From assembly GCF_036227485.1 (NCBI RefSeq), contig NZ_CP109479.1:8370001-8434000 (forward strand): a DNA stretch of 64,000 bases, written 5' to 3'. Under the pieces are notes generated by a model. The model was not told the origin of the DNA, did not search any database, and saw only the letters and a list, made by a program, of their open reading frames with translations. Source of the DNA: Streptomyces sp. NBC_01451 (lineage in GTDB: Bacteria; Actinomycetota; Actinomycetes; Streptomycetales; Streptomycetaceae). Positions 42,090 to 49,730 of this stretch are shown here, one piece after another. The first letter of the stretch is position 1. Every line of letters begins with the position of its first letter. The position numbers and the translations under genes are program-made.

Positions 42090-42176
42090 ACCCGTCCCCT
42101 CAGGACGCGTCCGCTCAGGACCAGTCCCCTCAAGTCCCGCCCCATTCAAGATCCGTCCCGATCAAGAAGTGTCCCG
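42090..42176 (+). repeat. Imperfect 15-bp tandem array upstream of an SDR operon
   Basis: About six diverged units of the type ACCCGTCCCCTCAGG and TCCGTCCCGATCAAG fill the gap between the dehydrogenase stop and the SDR ribosome site. No regulon box is visible here. Confidence 0.55.
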
Positions 42177-42189
42177 TGAGGAGTGGGGA

Positions 42190-42957
42190 ATGAACATCGA
42201 CGGTTCATCGGCGCTGGTCACCGGAGGCGCCTCCGGCCTGGGCCTGGCCACCGCCCGCCGGATCATCGAGCGCGGCGGCAAGGCCGTCCTCGCCGACATC
42301 TCCGAGGAGCAGGGCGTCAAGGCGGTCGCCGACCTCGGTGACGCCGCCCGCTTCGTCCGCGCCGACGTCACCGACGAGGCCGCGGTCACGACCGCCCTCG
42401 ACACCGCCGCCGAACTAGGCCCGCTGCGCTTCGTCGTGCACTGTGCGGGCCGCGGCGGCGACCGCACCCGGATCATCGACCGCGACCGCAACCCCGGCGA
42501 ACTCGACACGTTCGCCGAGGTCGTACGGGTCAACCTGATCGGCACCTACAACGTGCTGCGGCTGGCCGCCGCCCGTCTCGCCGCCAACGAGGTCGTCGAC
42601 GGCGACCGCGGCGCGATGGTGCTGACCGCGTCGGTCGCCGCGTTCGACGGCCAGATCGGCCAGACCTCCTACACCGCGGCCAAGGCGGGCGTGCACGGCA
42701 TCACCCTGGTCGCCGCCCGTGACCTGGCCAGCTGGCAGATCCGGGTGAACACCATCGCGCCGGGCGTCATGGACACCCCGATGCTCGGCCGCCTCCGCGA
42801 GGACATCAGGGACGGACTCGCCGCGTCCGTCCCGCATCCCAAGCGTCTGGGCACCCCGGACGACTACGCGCGCCTCGCCGTGGAGATGCTGGAGAACCCC
42901 TACCTCAACGGCCAGACCGTCCGCCTCGACGGCGCCATCCGCATGGCTCCGCGGTGA
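42190..42957 (+). CDS. SDR, 3-hydroxyacyl-CoA dehydrogenase type II-like
   Basis: A 255-residue SDR. ALVTGGASGLGLATAR binds the cofactor, and AFDGQIGQTSYTAAKAGVHG holds the Tyr/Lys pair in the type II hydroxyacyl-CoA dehydrogenase context. PYLNGQTVRLDGAIRMAP closes the protein. It is a paralogue of the gene at 13802. GAGGAGTGGGG precedes ATG 42190. Its stop overlaps the next acyl-CoA dehydrogenase start (GTGA at 42954-42957). Confidence 0.88.
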   Translation: MNIDGSSALVTGGASGLGLATARRIIERGGKAVLADISEEQGVKAVADLGDAARFVRADVTDEAAVTTALDTAAELGPLRFVVHCAGRGGDRTRIIDRDRNPGELDTFAEVVRVNLIGTYNVLRLAAARLAANEVVDGDRGAMVLTASVAAFDGQIGQTSYTAAKAGVHGITLVAARDLASWQIRVNTIAPGVMDTPMLGRLREDIRDGLAASVPHPKRLGTPDDYARLAVEMLENPYLNGQTVRLDGAIRMAPR

Positions 42958-44174
42958 CCTCGCCGGCCCAAGAGGTGGTCACCGACGTGGACTTCCGGGC
43001 CCGCTTCCGAGCCTTTCTGGCCGATCATCACCCCGGCCGCCGCCCGAAGGCCCCCGCCGAGCGGCTGCCGTGGCAGAAGGCCTGGCTGGCCACCCTGTTC
43101 GACGCCGGATACGCCGGCCCGAGCTGGCCGCGCGAGTACGGCGGCATGGAACTGGACTTCGCCCGACAGGTGATCTACCAGGAGGAGTACGCGCGCGCCC
43201 GGGTGCCCGGCCCCCTCGGCACCGGACTCGGCATCGCGGCGCCGACCCTCATCAAGTACGGCACCCCCGAACAGAAGAAGCGCTTCCTGCGCCCCATGCT
43301 GCGCGGCGACTCCGTGTGGGCGCAGGGCTATTCGGAACCGGAGGCGGGCTCGGACCTGCCCGCCCTGCGGACGACCGCGCGACGGGAGGGCGGCGGACCC
43401 GACGACCCCGGTGCCGTGTACGTCGTCAACGGGCAGAAGGTGTGGAACAGTTCGGCCGACATCGCCGACATTCTCTTCACCCTCGTCCGTACCGGACCAC
43501 CCGACTCCCGCCAGGAGGGCATCAGTTACCTGCTGATCGACGCGCGCGCCCCGGGAGTGAGCGTGCGCCCGCTGCGGGACCTGACCGGCGACGCGCACTT
43601 CTGCGAGATCTTCTTCGACGACGTACGCGTGCCGGTGGCCGACAGGATCGGCCCGGAGAACGGCGGCTGGCCCCTCGTCAGGACGAGCCTCGGCCATGAA
43701 CGCGCGGCCGGAGCGATGAACCAGGCGGCCCTGTACCGGCGCGTCCTCGACGAGCTGATCGAGCTGGCGCGCGAACGCGGGGCGACTGCGGACCCGCTGG
43801 TGCGCGACCGCCTCGCGGACTTCGAGATCCGCGTGCGGATCATGCGCCTGACCGGGATGCGGACCATCGCCGACATCATGACGAAGGGCGAACCCGGACC
43901 GGCGTCCTCGACGTCACGGCTCTTCATCGTGACCTTCGAACAGGAACTGCACGAGTTCGCCCTGGAGTTGCTGGGACCGTACGGCGTCCTCGGCCGCCGG
44001 GATCCGCACGCCGTCCAGCGTGGGCGCTGGGTGTGGGGCTTCCTGCGCACCCGGGCCTCGTCGATCGGGGCGGGCACCGCCGAGATCCAGCGCAACACCA
44101 TCGCCGAACAGGTACTGGGCCTGCCCCGTGACCCGGCGATGCCCACTGCGCACACTGCCGAGAGGACACGATGA
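42954..44174 (+). CDS. Acyl-CoA dehydrogenase
   Basis: A 406-residue acyl-CoA dehydrogenase. AGPSWPREYGGMELDFARQV, YSEPEAGSDLPALRTTARRE and NGQKVWNSSADIADILFTLV are family blocks, and SIGAGTAEIQRNTIAEQVLG contains the canonical base Glu. Together with the WEHD-type genes at 14591 or 30411 it could form a heterotetramer, as ChsE-type enzymes do; this is inference. GTG 42954 overlaps the SDR stop, and its own stop overlaps the oxidoreductase start. Confidence 0.9.
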   Translation: MTSPAQEVVTDVDFRARFRAFLADHHPGRRPKAPAERLPWQKAWLATLFDAGYAGPSWPREYGGMELDFARQVIYQEEYARARVPGPLGTGLGIAAPTLIKYGTPEQKKRFLRPMLRGDSVWAQGYSEPEAGSDLPALRTTARREGGGPDDPGAVYVVNGQKVWNSSADIADILFTLVRTGPPDSRQEGISYLLIDARAPGVSVRPLRDLTGDAHFCEIFFDDVRVPVADRIGPENGGWPLVRTSLGHERAAGAMNQAALYRRVLDELIELARERGATADPLVRDRLADFEIRVRIMRLTGMRTIADIMTKGEPGPASSTSRLFIVTFEQELHEFALELLGPYGVLGRRDPHAVQRGRWVWGFLRTRASSIGAGTAEIQRNTIAEQVLGLPRDPAMPTAHTAERTR

Positions 44175-45151
44175 GAGCCGCACGCTGCACGGAGTACGGG
44201 CCCCCGGGCGGCCTGGACGTCGTCGAACTCGGCGACCTCGAACCCGGCCCGGGGGAGGTCCTGGTCCGGGTGCACGCCGCGGCCGTCAACTTCCCCGACG
44301 TACTGCTCGTGGCGGACCGCTACCAGGTCCCCGCGCCCCTGCCGTTCACGCCCGGCAGCGAGTTCGCCGGCGTCGTGGCCGCGCTGGGGCCCGGGGTGTC
44401 CGGCCCGCCGGTCGGCTCACCCGTGGCCGGGGCGGTCCTCACCGGCGCCTTCGCCGAGCAGGTCGTGGTGCCCGTGTCCGGCCTGCGGCCCGTCCCCGAC
44501 GGACTCGACATGGTCCACGCCGCCGCGTTCCACGTCACCTACGCGACCGCCTACCACGCCCTGACCACCGTCGGACGGGGCGAGGCGGGGGAGTGGGCGG
44601 CGGTGCTCGGTGCCGCGGGCGGGGTCGGCTCCGCGGCCGTCGACGTCGGGACCAGGCTCGGGATGCGGGTGGTCGCGGCGGCGTCGAGCCGGGAACGGCT
44701 GACGGTCGCGCGAAAGCTCGGCGCGGTGGCGGGCGTCGACTACGTCCGCGAGGACCTGAAGACGCGGATCCGTGAACTCACCGACGGCGGCGTCCACCTC
44801 GTCGTCGACCCGGTGGGCGGCGACCACGCGGAGGCCGCCCTGCGCGCACTGCGGCGGGGCGGCCGGTTCGTCACGGTGGGCTACGCCGACGGGAGGATCC
44901 CGCGGATCCCGCTGAACCTGGTCCTGCTCAAGGACGCGGTGGTACGGGGCTTCGAGATCCGCATGCTGCGCCAGTACGCCCCGGACACGGTGGCAGCCGG
45001 TGACCGGGCGCTCGCCGGGATGGTCCGCGACGGGATGCGCCCGCTCGTCTCCCGCGTCCACCCCCTCAGCGACGTTGCCGCCGCCCTCACCGACGTCGCG
45101 GAACGCCGGACCACCGGGAAGGTCGTCATCGACACGACGGGCGGGGCATGA
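44171..45151 (+). CDS. Zinc-free MDR, NADPH:quinone reductase-like
   Basis: A 326-residue medium-chain reductase of the quinone oxidoreductase/enoyl reductase group. LPFTPGSEFAGVVAALGPGV, the cofactor loop VLGAAGGVGSAAVDVGTRLG and VVDPVGGDHAEAALRALRRGGR are typical, and no zinc Cys motif is present. It may reduce an enone or enoyl-CoA intermediate. ATG 44171 overlaps the acyl-CoA dehydrogenase stop. It converges on the mycofactocin-coupled SDR with 22 bases between stops. Confidence 0.88.
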   Translation: MRAARCTEYGPPGGLDVVELGDLEPGPGEVLVRVHAAAVNFPDVLLVADRYQVPAPLPFTPGSEFAGVVAALGPGVSGPPVGSPVAGAVLTGAFAEQVVVPVSGLRPVPDGLDMVHAAAFHVTYATAYHALTTVGRGEAGEWAAVLGAAGGVGSAAVDVGTRLGMRVVAAASSRERLTVARKLGAVAGVDYVREDLKTRIRELTDGGVHLVVDPVGGDHAEAALRALRRGGRFVTVGYADGRIPRIPLNLVLLKDAVVRGFEIRMLRQYAPDTVAAGDRALAGMVRDGMRPLVSRVHPLSDVAAALTDVAERRTTGKVVIDTTGGA

Positions 45152-45173
45152 CCCCCGTCCGCCTGAAACCCGT

Positions 45174-46037
45174 TCAGAAGGTGGGCAGTTGGGGGCGCCG
45201 CTTGACGTATCCGGCCGCGTCGACGCGCATCTGCATACCGGTGACGTAGCGGGACTCGTCCGAGACCAGGAAGAGCACCGTGTCGGCGATGTCCTCGGGC
45301 TCGACGTAGGGGATGCCGAAGCCGGTCGTCGCGGGGAAGCCGGGCAGCGCGTCCTCGCGGGTCGGGTTCTCCAGGTCGGGGCGGAACGACCGGTACATGA
45401 GGTCGCTGTTGAGCATGTCCGTGTTGACGTTCGTCGGGTGCAGCGCGTTGACCCGGATCTTCCGGGACGCGAGCACCGTGGCCAAGTCGTGAACGAACGC
45501 GGCGACCTGGCGCTTGGCGAAGGAGTAGCCCAGGCCGCCCGGACCGTTGGCCGGGTTGTCCGTGGTCGCCGGGATCAGCCCGGCGATGGACCCGGTGGCC
45601 ACGATCGAGGCACCGTCGGGCAGATGGGGCAGGGCCGCGTCGACGGCGTGCACCACCCCGTTGAAGTCGACGGTGACGGCGTCCAGGAAGGCCTGGGCGG
45701 TCTGCCCCGGACCCAGCGGGCAGATGCCGGCCTGCGCGACGACCGCGTCGAGCCGCCCGAGTTCGGCCACCCCCTCGGCGACGGCGGCCTTGAGCGCCGA
45801 CGGCTCGCGCACATCGGCCTTGCGGGCGACGATGCGCCGCCCGAGTTTCTCGACCTGACGCACCGTCTCGTCCAGGTCCGCCTCGTTGGCCAGCGCGTAG
45901 CCGTTGGTGGCGATGTCCTCGCAGAGGTCCACCGCGATGATGTCGGCGCCCTCCGCGGCGAGCCGGATCGCCTGGGCCCGGCCCTGGCCGCGTGCCGCCC
46001 CCGTGATGAAGACGACCTTGCCCTGCACTCGACCCAT
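45174..46037 (-). CDS. Mycofactocin-coupled SDR family oxidoreductase
   Basis: A 287-residue SDR. VVFITGAARGQGRAQAIRLA is the cofactor turn and GYSFAKRQVAAF the Tyr/Lys region. After the second strand it has the insertion DLCEDIATNGYALANEADLDE leading into LGRRIVARKADVRE, diagnostic of the mycofactocin-coupled family (TIGR03971 type). These enzymes hold NAD tightly and use mycofactocin to re-oxidise it, typically oxidising alcohols. This ties the catabolic genes to the mft locus 35 kb away. ATG 46035-46037 follows AAGGAG; box 14 overlaps its promoter. Confidence 0.93.
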   Translation of the reverse strand: MGRVQGKVVFITGAARGQGRAQAIRLAAEGADIIAVDLCEDIATNGYALANEADLDETVRQVEKLGRRIVARKADVREPSALKAAVAEGVAELGRLDAVVAQAGICPLGPGQTAQAFLDAVTVDFNGVVHAVDAALPHLPDGASIVATGSIAGLIPATTDNPANGPGGLGYSFAKRQVAAFVHDLATVLASRKIRVNALHPTNVNTDMLNSDLMYRSFRPDLENPTREDALPGFPATTGFGIPYVEPEDIADTVLFLVSDESRYVTGMQMRVDAAGYVKRRPQLPTF

Positions 46038-46053
46038 GGGGTCTCCTTCCGTC

Positions 46054-46075
46054 GAATAAAAGAGTAGCCTGAATC
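46054..46075 (-). promoter_or_regulatory. Regulon box 14 (mycofactocin-coupled SDR)
   Basis: On the minus strand: GATTCAGGCTACTCTTTTAT. TACTCT (plus-strand positions 46061-46066) is the -10 candidate, giving a leader of about 16 bases with a normal ribosome site. Confidence 0.52.
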
Positions 46076-46154
46076 CTTGTGGAGGGATCTGGCTCACATC
46101 CATGATCCGTGAGAAGCAAGGGGTTTCATCTTCTTCTTCCACTGAGTGAGACCC

Positions 46155-46170
46155 GATCAGTACACGCAAT
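46155..46170 (+). promoter_or_regulatory. Regulon box 15 (amidohydrolase-ferredoxin operon)
   Basis: GATCAGTACACGCAAT aligns with the ATTGRGTATNCGYAAT variant. It lies 43 bases before the amidohydrolase start at 46213. Confidence 0.42.
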
Positions 46171-46212
46171 GTGTCGATGCTGGAGAGTCTCCGAGACCGA
46201 GGGAGCGCAAGG

Positions 46213-47358
46213 ATGCCGCTGCAGCCATGGATGAAGTTGCTGTCGACCGACGACCACCTGATCGAGCCCCCACGACTGTGGTCCGACCGCCTGCCCGCGA
46301 AGTACCGGGAGGCGGGCCCACGGAGCGTCGAGCAGCCACGCGGTGAGGGCCGGGCGCCCGCCGAGGTGTGGGTCTACGAGGACCGGATCTACCCCTACAT
46401 CGGCCTCAACGCCGTGGCGGGCAAGGACCCCGAGGACTTCGGCCTCGAACCGACGCGCTACGACGAGATGATCCCGGGCTGCTACGACCCGAAGGCCCGT
46501 CTGCGCGACATGGACCTCGACGGGGTCTGGGGGGCGTTGTGCTTCCCGTCCTTCCCGGGGTTCTCGGGCCACGTCTTCATGGACGGCAAGGACCGCGAAC
46601 TCGCGCTGCTGTGCGTCAAGGCGTGGAACGACTTCGTCCTCGACGAGTGGTGCGCCACCGCGCCCGGCCGGCTCATCCCCCTGGTGATCCTGCCGTTGTG
46701 GGACGTCGAGGCGTGCGTCGCCGAGATCCACCGGACCGCAGCCAAGGGCGCCAAGGCGATCTCCTTCCCGGAGAACCCGGCCCCGCGCGGCCTGCCCTCC
46801 TTCCACACCGACCACTGGGACCCCGTGTTCTCGGCGGCCGAGGAGACCGACATGCCCTTGTGCCTGCACTTCGGCACCTCGGGCAAGGCGCCGAAGACGG
46901 CCGAGGAGGCGCCGTTCGCGGTGACCATCGCCCTGTTCGGCACCAACGCCATGTACGCCACCGCCGACCTGCTCTTCTCCCCGGTGCTCCACAAGCACCC
47001 CAAGCTGAAGATCGGGCTGTCCGAGGGCGGCATCGGCTGGATCCCGTACCTGCTGGAGCGCAGTGACGGCACCTGGGAGCGGCACCGCTTCTACCAGAAC
47101 GTCAACCAGAGCGTCCGGCCCTCGGAGCTGTTCCACAAGCACTTCCACGGCTGCTTCATCGACGACCGCTTCGGCGTCGAGGTCCGCCACCACGTCGGCG
47201 TCGACAAGATCACCTGGGAGTGCGACTACCCCCACTCCGACTCGTACTGGCCCAAGAGCCGCGCCTACGCCGCAGAGGTCCTCGCCGACGTACCGGACGA
47301 CGAGGTGCACAAGATCGTCGAGCTGAACGCCCGCCGCCTCTACAACCTCCCCGCATGA
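46213..47358 (+). CDS. Amidohydrolase-2 family metal-dependent hydrolase
   Basis: A 381-residue TIM-barrel hydrolase or decarboxylase. STDDHLIEPPRLW near the start, PLCLHFGTSG in the middle and ITWECDYPHSDSYWP at the end carry metal-ligand candidates (Asp/His, His, Asp). It is a paralogue of 18834-20111. ATG 46213 is chosen because GAGGGAG lies 7 bases upstream; GTG 46171 in frame would add 14 residues and overlaps box 15. It is the first gene of a four-gene operon with a small protein, a mycofactocin-coupled SDR and a ferredoxin. Confidence 0.85.
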   Translation: MPLQPWMKLLSTDDHLIEPPRLWSDRLPAKYREAGPRSVEQPRGEGRAPAEVWVYEDRIYPYIGLNAVAGKDPEDFGLEPTRYDEMIPGCYDPKARLRDMDLDGVWGALCFPSFPGFSGHVFMDGKDRELALLCVKAWNDFVLDEWCATAPGRLIPLVILPLWDVEACVAEIHRTAAKGAKAISFPENPAPRGLPSFHTDHWDPVFSAAEETDMPLCLHFGTSGKAPKTAEEAPFAVTIALFGTNAMYATADLLFSPVLHKHPKLKIGLSEGGIGWIPYLLERSDGTWERHRFYQNVNQSVRPSELFHKHFHGCFIDDRFGVEVRHHVGVDKITWECDYPHSDSYWPKSRAYAAEVLADVPDDEVHKIVELNARRLYNLPA

Positions 47359-47606
47359 GCAGGCGGCCGGAGTCCGAGCGGTCCGACTGGACCGACCTGG
47401 ACCTGCTCACCCGCGAGGAGGCCCACGGCAGGCTCCTCGCGGAGATCGCCGAGACGGACGTACGCCTCGCCGGACTCGGCACGGACGACGAGGCCGAGGC
47501 CGAGCGTGAGCTCCTCCGGAGGCGGCTGCGCGCCCTGCGCGAGGCCGCCGAGGATCTGACGAACCCGACGCACTCCACGAACCTGACCGACCACTCGAAG
47601 AACTGA
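47355..47606 (+). CDS. Small charged helical protein of unknown function
   Basis: An 83-residue protein, not recognised. It is rich in Glu, Arg and Leu; residues 18-70 (REEAHGRLLAEIAETDVRLA, then AERELLRRRLRALREAAEDL) should form amphipathic helices, perhaps a coiled coil. The C-terminus is Asn/Thr/Ser-rich (NPTHSTNLTDHSKN). ATG 47355 overlaps the amidohydrolase stop (ATGA), and the next gene starts 7 bases after its stop, so its expression is tied to both. A subunit or stability factor for one neighbour is possible. Confidence 0.7.
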   Translation: MSRRPESERSDWTDLDLLTREEAHGRLLAEIAETDVRLAGLGTDDEAEAERELLRRRLRALREAAEDLTNPTHSTNLTDHSKN

Positions 47607-47613
47607 GGTTGCC

Positions 47614-48426
47614 ATGGGGCGAGTCGAGAACAAGGTCGCGCTCATCACGGGTGCGGCGCGCGGCCAGGGCCGCTCCCACGCGGTACGGCTGGCCGAGGAA
47701 GGCGCGGACGTGGTCGTCACCGACGTCTGCCACGACATCAGCGACGCGCTGCCCTACTCGCTCGCGTCGAAGGAACAGCTGGAGGAGACCGCCGAGTTGG
47801 TGCGGGCGACGGGCCGGCGATGTGTCGCCGTCCAGGCCGACGTCCGTTCGATCACCGAGATGCGGGCCGCCGTCGACGCCGCGCACGAGGAGTTCGGGCG
47901 CCTCGACGTGGTCGTCGCCAACGCAGGCGTCATGAGCTCGGGTTCCGCCTGGCAGCTGACCGAGGAGGCCTGGGACGTCGTCGTCGACGTCAACCTCAAG
48001 GGCGCCTGGAACACGGCACGGGCGGCGCTCCCGGGGATGATCGAGGCGGGCAACGGCGGCTCGGTCATCATGATCAGCTCGGCGGCCGGAATCCGCGGCC
48101 ATGTGCCGTACGCCCACTACGTCGCCGCCAAACACGGCGTGGTCGGTCTGATGAAGGCCCTCTCCAACGAACTGGGCACGCACCGCATCCGGGTGAACAC
48201 CGTCCACCCCACCGGCGTCAGCGACACGGGCATCACCGTGGGCGTGCCGATCGAGGAACTCTCCGCGCGGGAGCCGATGTTCGCCCTGGCCGCGATGAAC
48301 ACCCACGCCCCGTACGTCGAGCCGCGGGACGTGTCGAACGCGGTCCTGTTCCTCGCCTCGGAAGAGGCGCGATATGTCACCGGCCTTCAGTTCACCGTCG
48401 ACGCAGGATCGACCAACAAGCCGTAG
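47614..48426 (+). CDS. Mycofactocin-coupled SDR family oxidoreductase
   Basis: A 270-residue SDR. VALITGAARGQGRSHAVRLA is the cofactor turn and YAHYVAAKHGVVGLM the Tyr/Lys region. The insertion DVCHDISDALPYSLASKEQL runs into TAELVRATGRRCVAVQADVR, the mark of the mycofactocin-coupled family. It probably oxidises an alcohol made by the P450 or by hydration, with electrons leaving through mycofactocin and MftG. It lies between the small protein and the ferredoxin genes. Confidence 0.92.
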   Translation: MGRVENKVALITGAARGQGRSHAVRLAEEGADVVVTDVCHDISDALPYSLASKEQLEETAELVRATGRRCVAVQADVRSITEMRAAVDAAHEEFGRLDVVVANAGVMSSGSAWQLTEEAWDVVVDVNLKGAWNTARAALPGMIEAGNGGSVIMISSAAGIRGHVPYAHYVAAKHGVVGLMKALSNELGTHRIRVNTVHPTGVSDTGITVGVPIEELSAREPMFALAAMNTHAPYVEPRDVSNAVLFLASEEARYVTGLQFTVDAGSTNKP

Positions 48427-48440
48427 AACGGAGCCGTTCA

Positions 48441-48629
48441 GTGAAGATCACCATCGACAGGTCGTCGTGCTCCGGCCATGCCCGGTGCGCGGCGGCGGCA
48501 CCCGGGCTGTTCCGCCTGGACGAGGACGGCTACGCCCTGCCCTTCGACGACGAGGTCCCGGGAGACCTCGAACGGGACGCCCGGGAAGGGGAGTCGGCCT
48601 GCCCGGAGCGGGCAATCACCGTCGAGTGA
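48441..48629 (+). CDS. CxxHxxC-type ferredoxin (P450 partner type)
   Basis: A 62-residue ferredoxin. Cluster ligands are C10, C16 and C54 (CSGHARC and ACPERAI); the position that is Cys in [4Fe-4S] ferredoxins is H13. Ferredoxins with this altered ligand support actinobacterial P450s and usually hold a [3Fe-4S] or unusual [4Fe-4S] cluster. The only P450 in the window is 18.5 kb away, yet this is the only ferredoxin seen, so the two are candidates to work together. GTG 48441 follows GGAG; a terminator comes next. Confidence 0.9.
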   Translation: MKITIDRSSCSGHARCAAAAPGLFRLDEDGYALPFDDEVPGDLERDAREGESACPERAITVE

Positions 48630-48647
48630 CCTCCCGTACGACCGACA

Positions 48648-48683
48648 GCCGAGCCCCACGGTCCAGGGACTGTGGGGCTCGGC
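48648..48683. terminator. Bidirectional hairpin terminator
   Basis: 12-bp arms GCCGAGCCCCAC and GTGGGGCTCGGC with a 12-base loop, between the ferredoxin gene and the convergent ring-cleavage dioxygenase gene. Confidence 0.78.
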
Positions 48684-48698
48684 CATGTGGGGGGGTGC

Positions 48699-49571
48699 TC
48701 AGCCGCCCGGCATCGGCGGCGGTGTGAAGTGGTGGCCCCAGAACGCGCCGTCGGTGATCTCGTAGACGGGCACGGGCTCGGGCACCTTCAGGCCGTTCCA
48801 GCCGAACTCGACCGCGTAGTTCTCCGGCGACCAGACGTAGAACGACACCATGTGGTCGTTGGTGTGCTTGCCCAGCGTGTGCATCATCGGGACCTCGTAC
48901 TTCCCGGCCCGGTCCAGTGCGCGCCCCACGTCGTCCAGTGTCGCGCCCTCGACCATGAAGTGCAGCAGCCGCCCCGGACCAGGCATCGGCGTCACCCCGA
49001 GGGTGTGGTGCCGGGGGTTGCAGCCCATGAACCAGGTCGTGCCGCCCGGTGAGCGCATCGTGTTCCGCTCGATGAAGCCCAGCACGTTGACGTAGAAGTC
49101 GAACGTGCCCCGCGCGTCCTCGGCGGAGATGATCGCGTGCCCGAAGCCCATGTCGCCGGTGACGAAGCCCGACACCAGCGGGGTCTGCACCGGCACATGG
49201 TCGAGCGTCGTGCCGTAGAACAGCTCGACCGGGTTGCCGCCCGGGTCGTTGAACTTGACGAAACCCGTGACCTTGCGCGCCGCGGCCTCCGCCTCCGTGC
49301 CGGCCGTCACCTTGATGCCGGCCTTCTCCACGTCCGCGACCAGCCCCGCGAGCTCCCGCTCGTCGAGAACCTCGAAGCCCAGCGCCGTCATCCCGGGCTG
49401 GGCGCCCGGAGAGACCACGATGCGGGCCGGGTAGTCGTCCATCCGGAAGTGGAGGGACTCGGGATCACTGCCCTCGACGGGCATCAGACCGAGGAAGTCG
49501 CCTCCGAAGGCCTTCCACTTGTCGATGTCGTTGGACTCCAGACGCAGGTACCCGAGTGAGCGAACACCCAT
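48699..49571 (-). CDS. hsaC: HsaC-type extradiol (type I) dioxygenase
   Basis: A 290-residue two-module extradiol dioxygenase. Fe ligands are H145 (GFGHAIIS), H204 (LLHFMVE) and E255 (YAVEFGW), with NHT-type residues around HTNDHMVSFY. It would open a catechol ring at the meta position; HsaC does this to 3,4-DHSA in steroid degradation. ATG 49569-49571 has GGGGAGG 5 bases upstream, so an earlier ATG at 49589 is rejected. BphC-type biphenyl enzymes are close relatives, so the substrate rests on context (HsaD, KstD, HsaEFG nearby). Divergent from hsaD. Confidence 0.85.
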   Translation of the reverse strand: MGVRSLGYLRLESNDIDKWKAFGGDFLGLMPVEGSDPESLHFRMDDYPARIVVSPGAQPGMTALGFEVLDERELAGLVADVEKAGIKVTAGTEAEAAARKVTGFVKFNDPGGNPVELFYGTTLDHVPVQTPLVSGFVTGDMGFGHAIISAEDARGTFDFYVNVLGFIERNTMRSPGGTTWFMGCNPRHHTLGVTPMPGPGRLLHFMVEGATLDDVGRALDRAGKYEVPMMHTLGKHTNDHMVSFYVWSPENYAVEFGWNGLKVPEPVPVYEITDGAFWGHHFTPPPMPGG

Positions 49572-49730
49572 CAGGTCCTCCCCTCGCATTGATCAGGTCC
49601 GGGACGCCCGAGGGCCCCCGGCATCGTTACGTCCACGACGCTAGACAGCCCGCGCCCCGCGCCGCCGGGACCGTCCCACTGATCGGGAGCCCACCGGCGG
49701 GCGCCGACTGCCCGGTGGCACGGTGCTGCC

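Noticed and set aside
18834..47358. Assigning the two amidohydrolases as ACMSD or a named decarboxylase
   Set aside because: The fold and ligand positions fit the broad amidohydrolase-2 family only; no residue pattern fixes the substrate.
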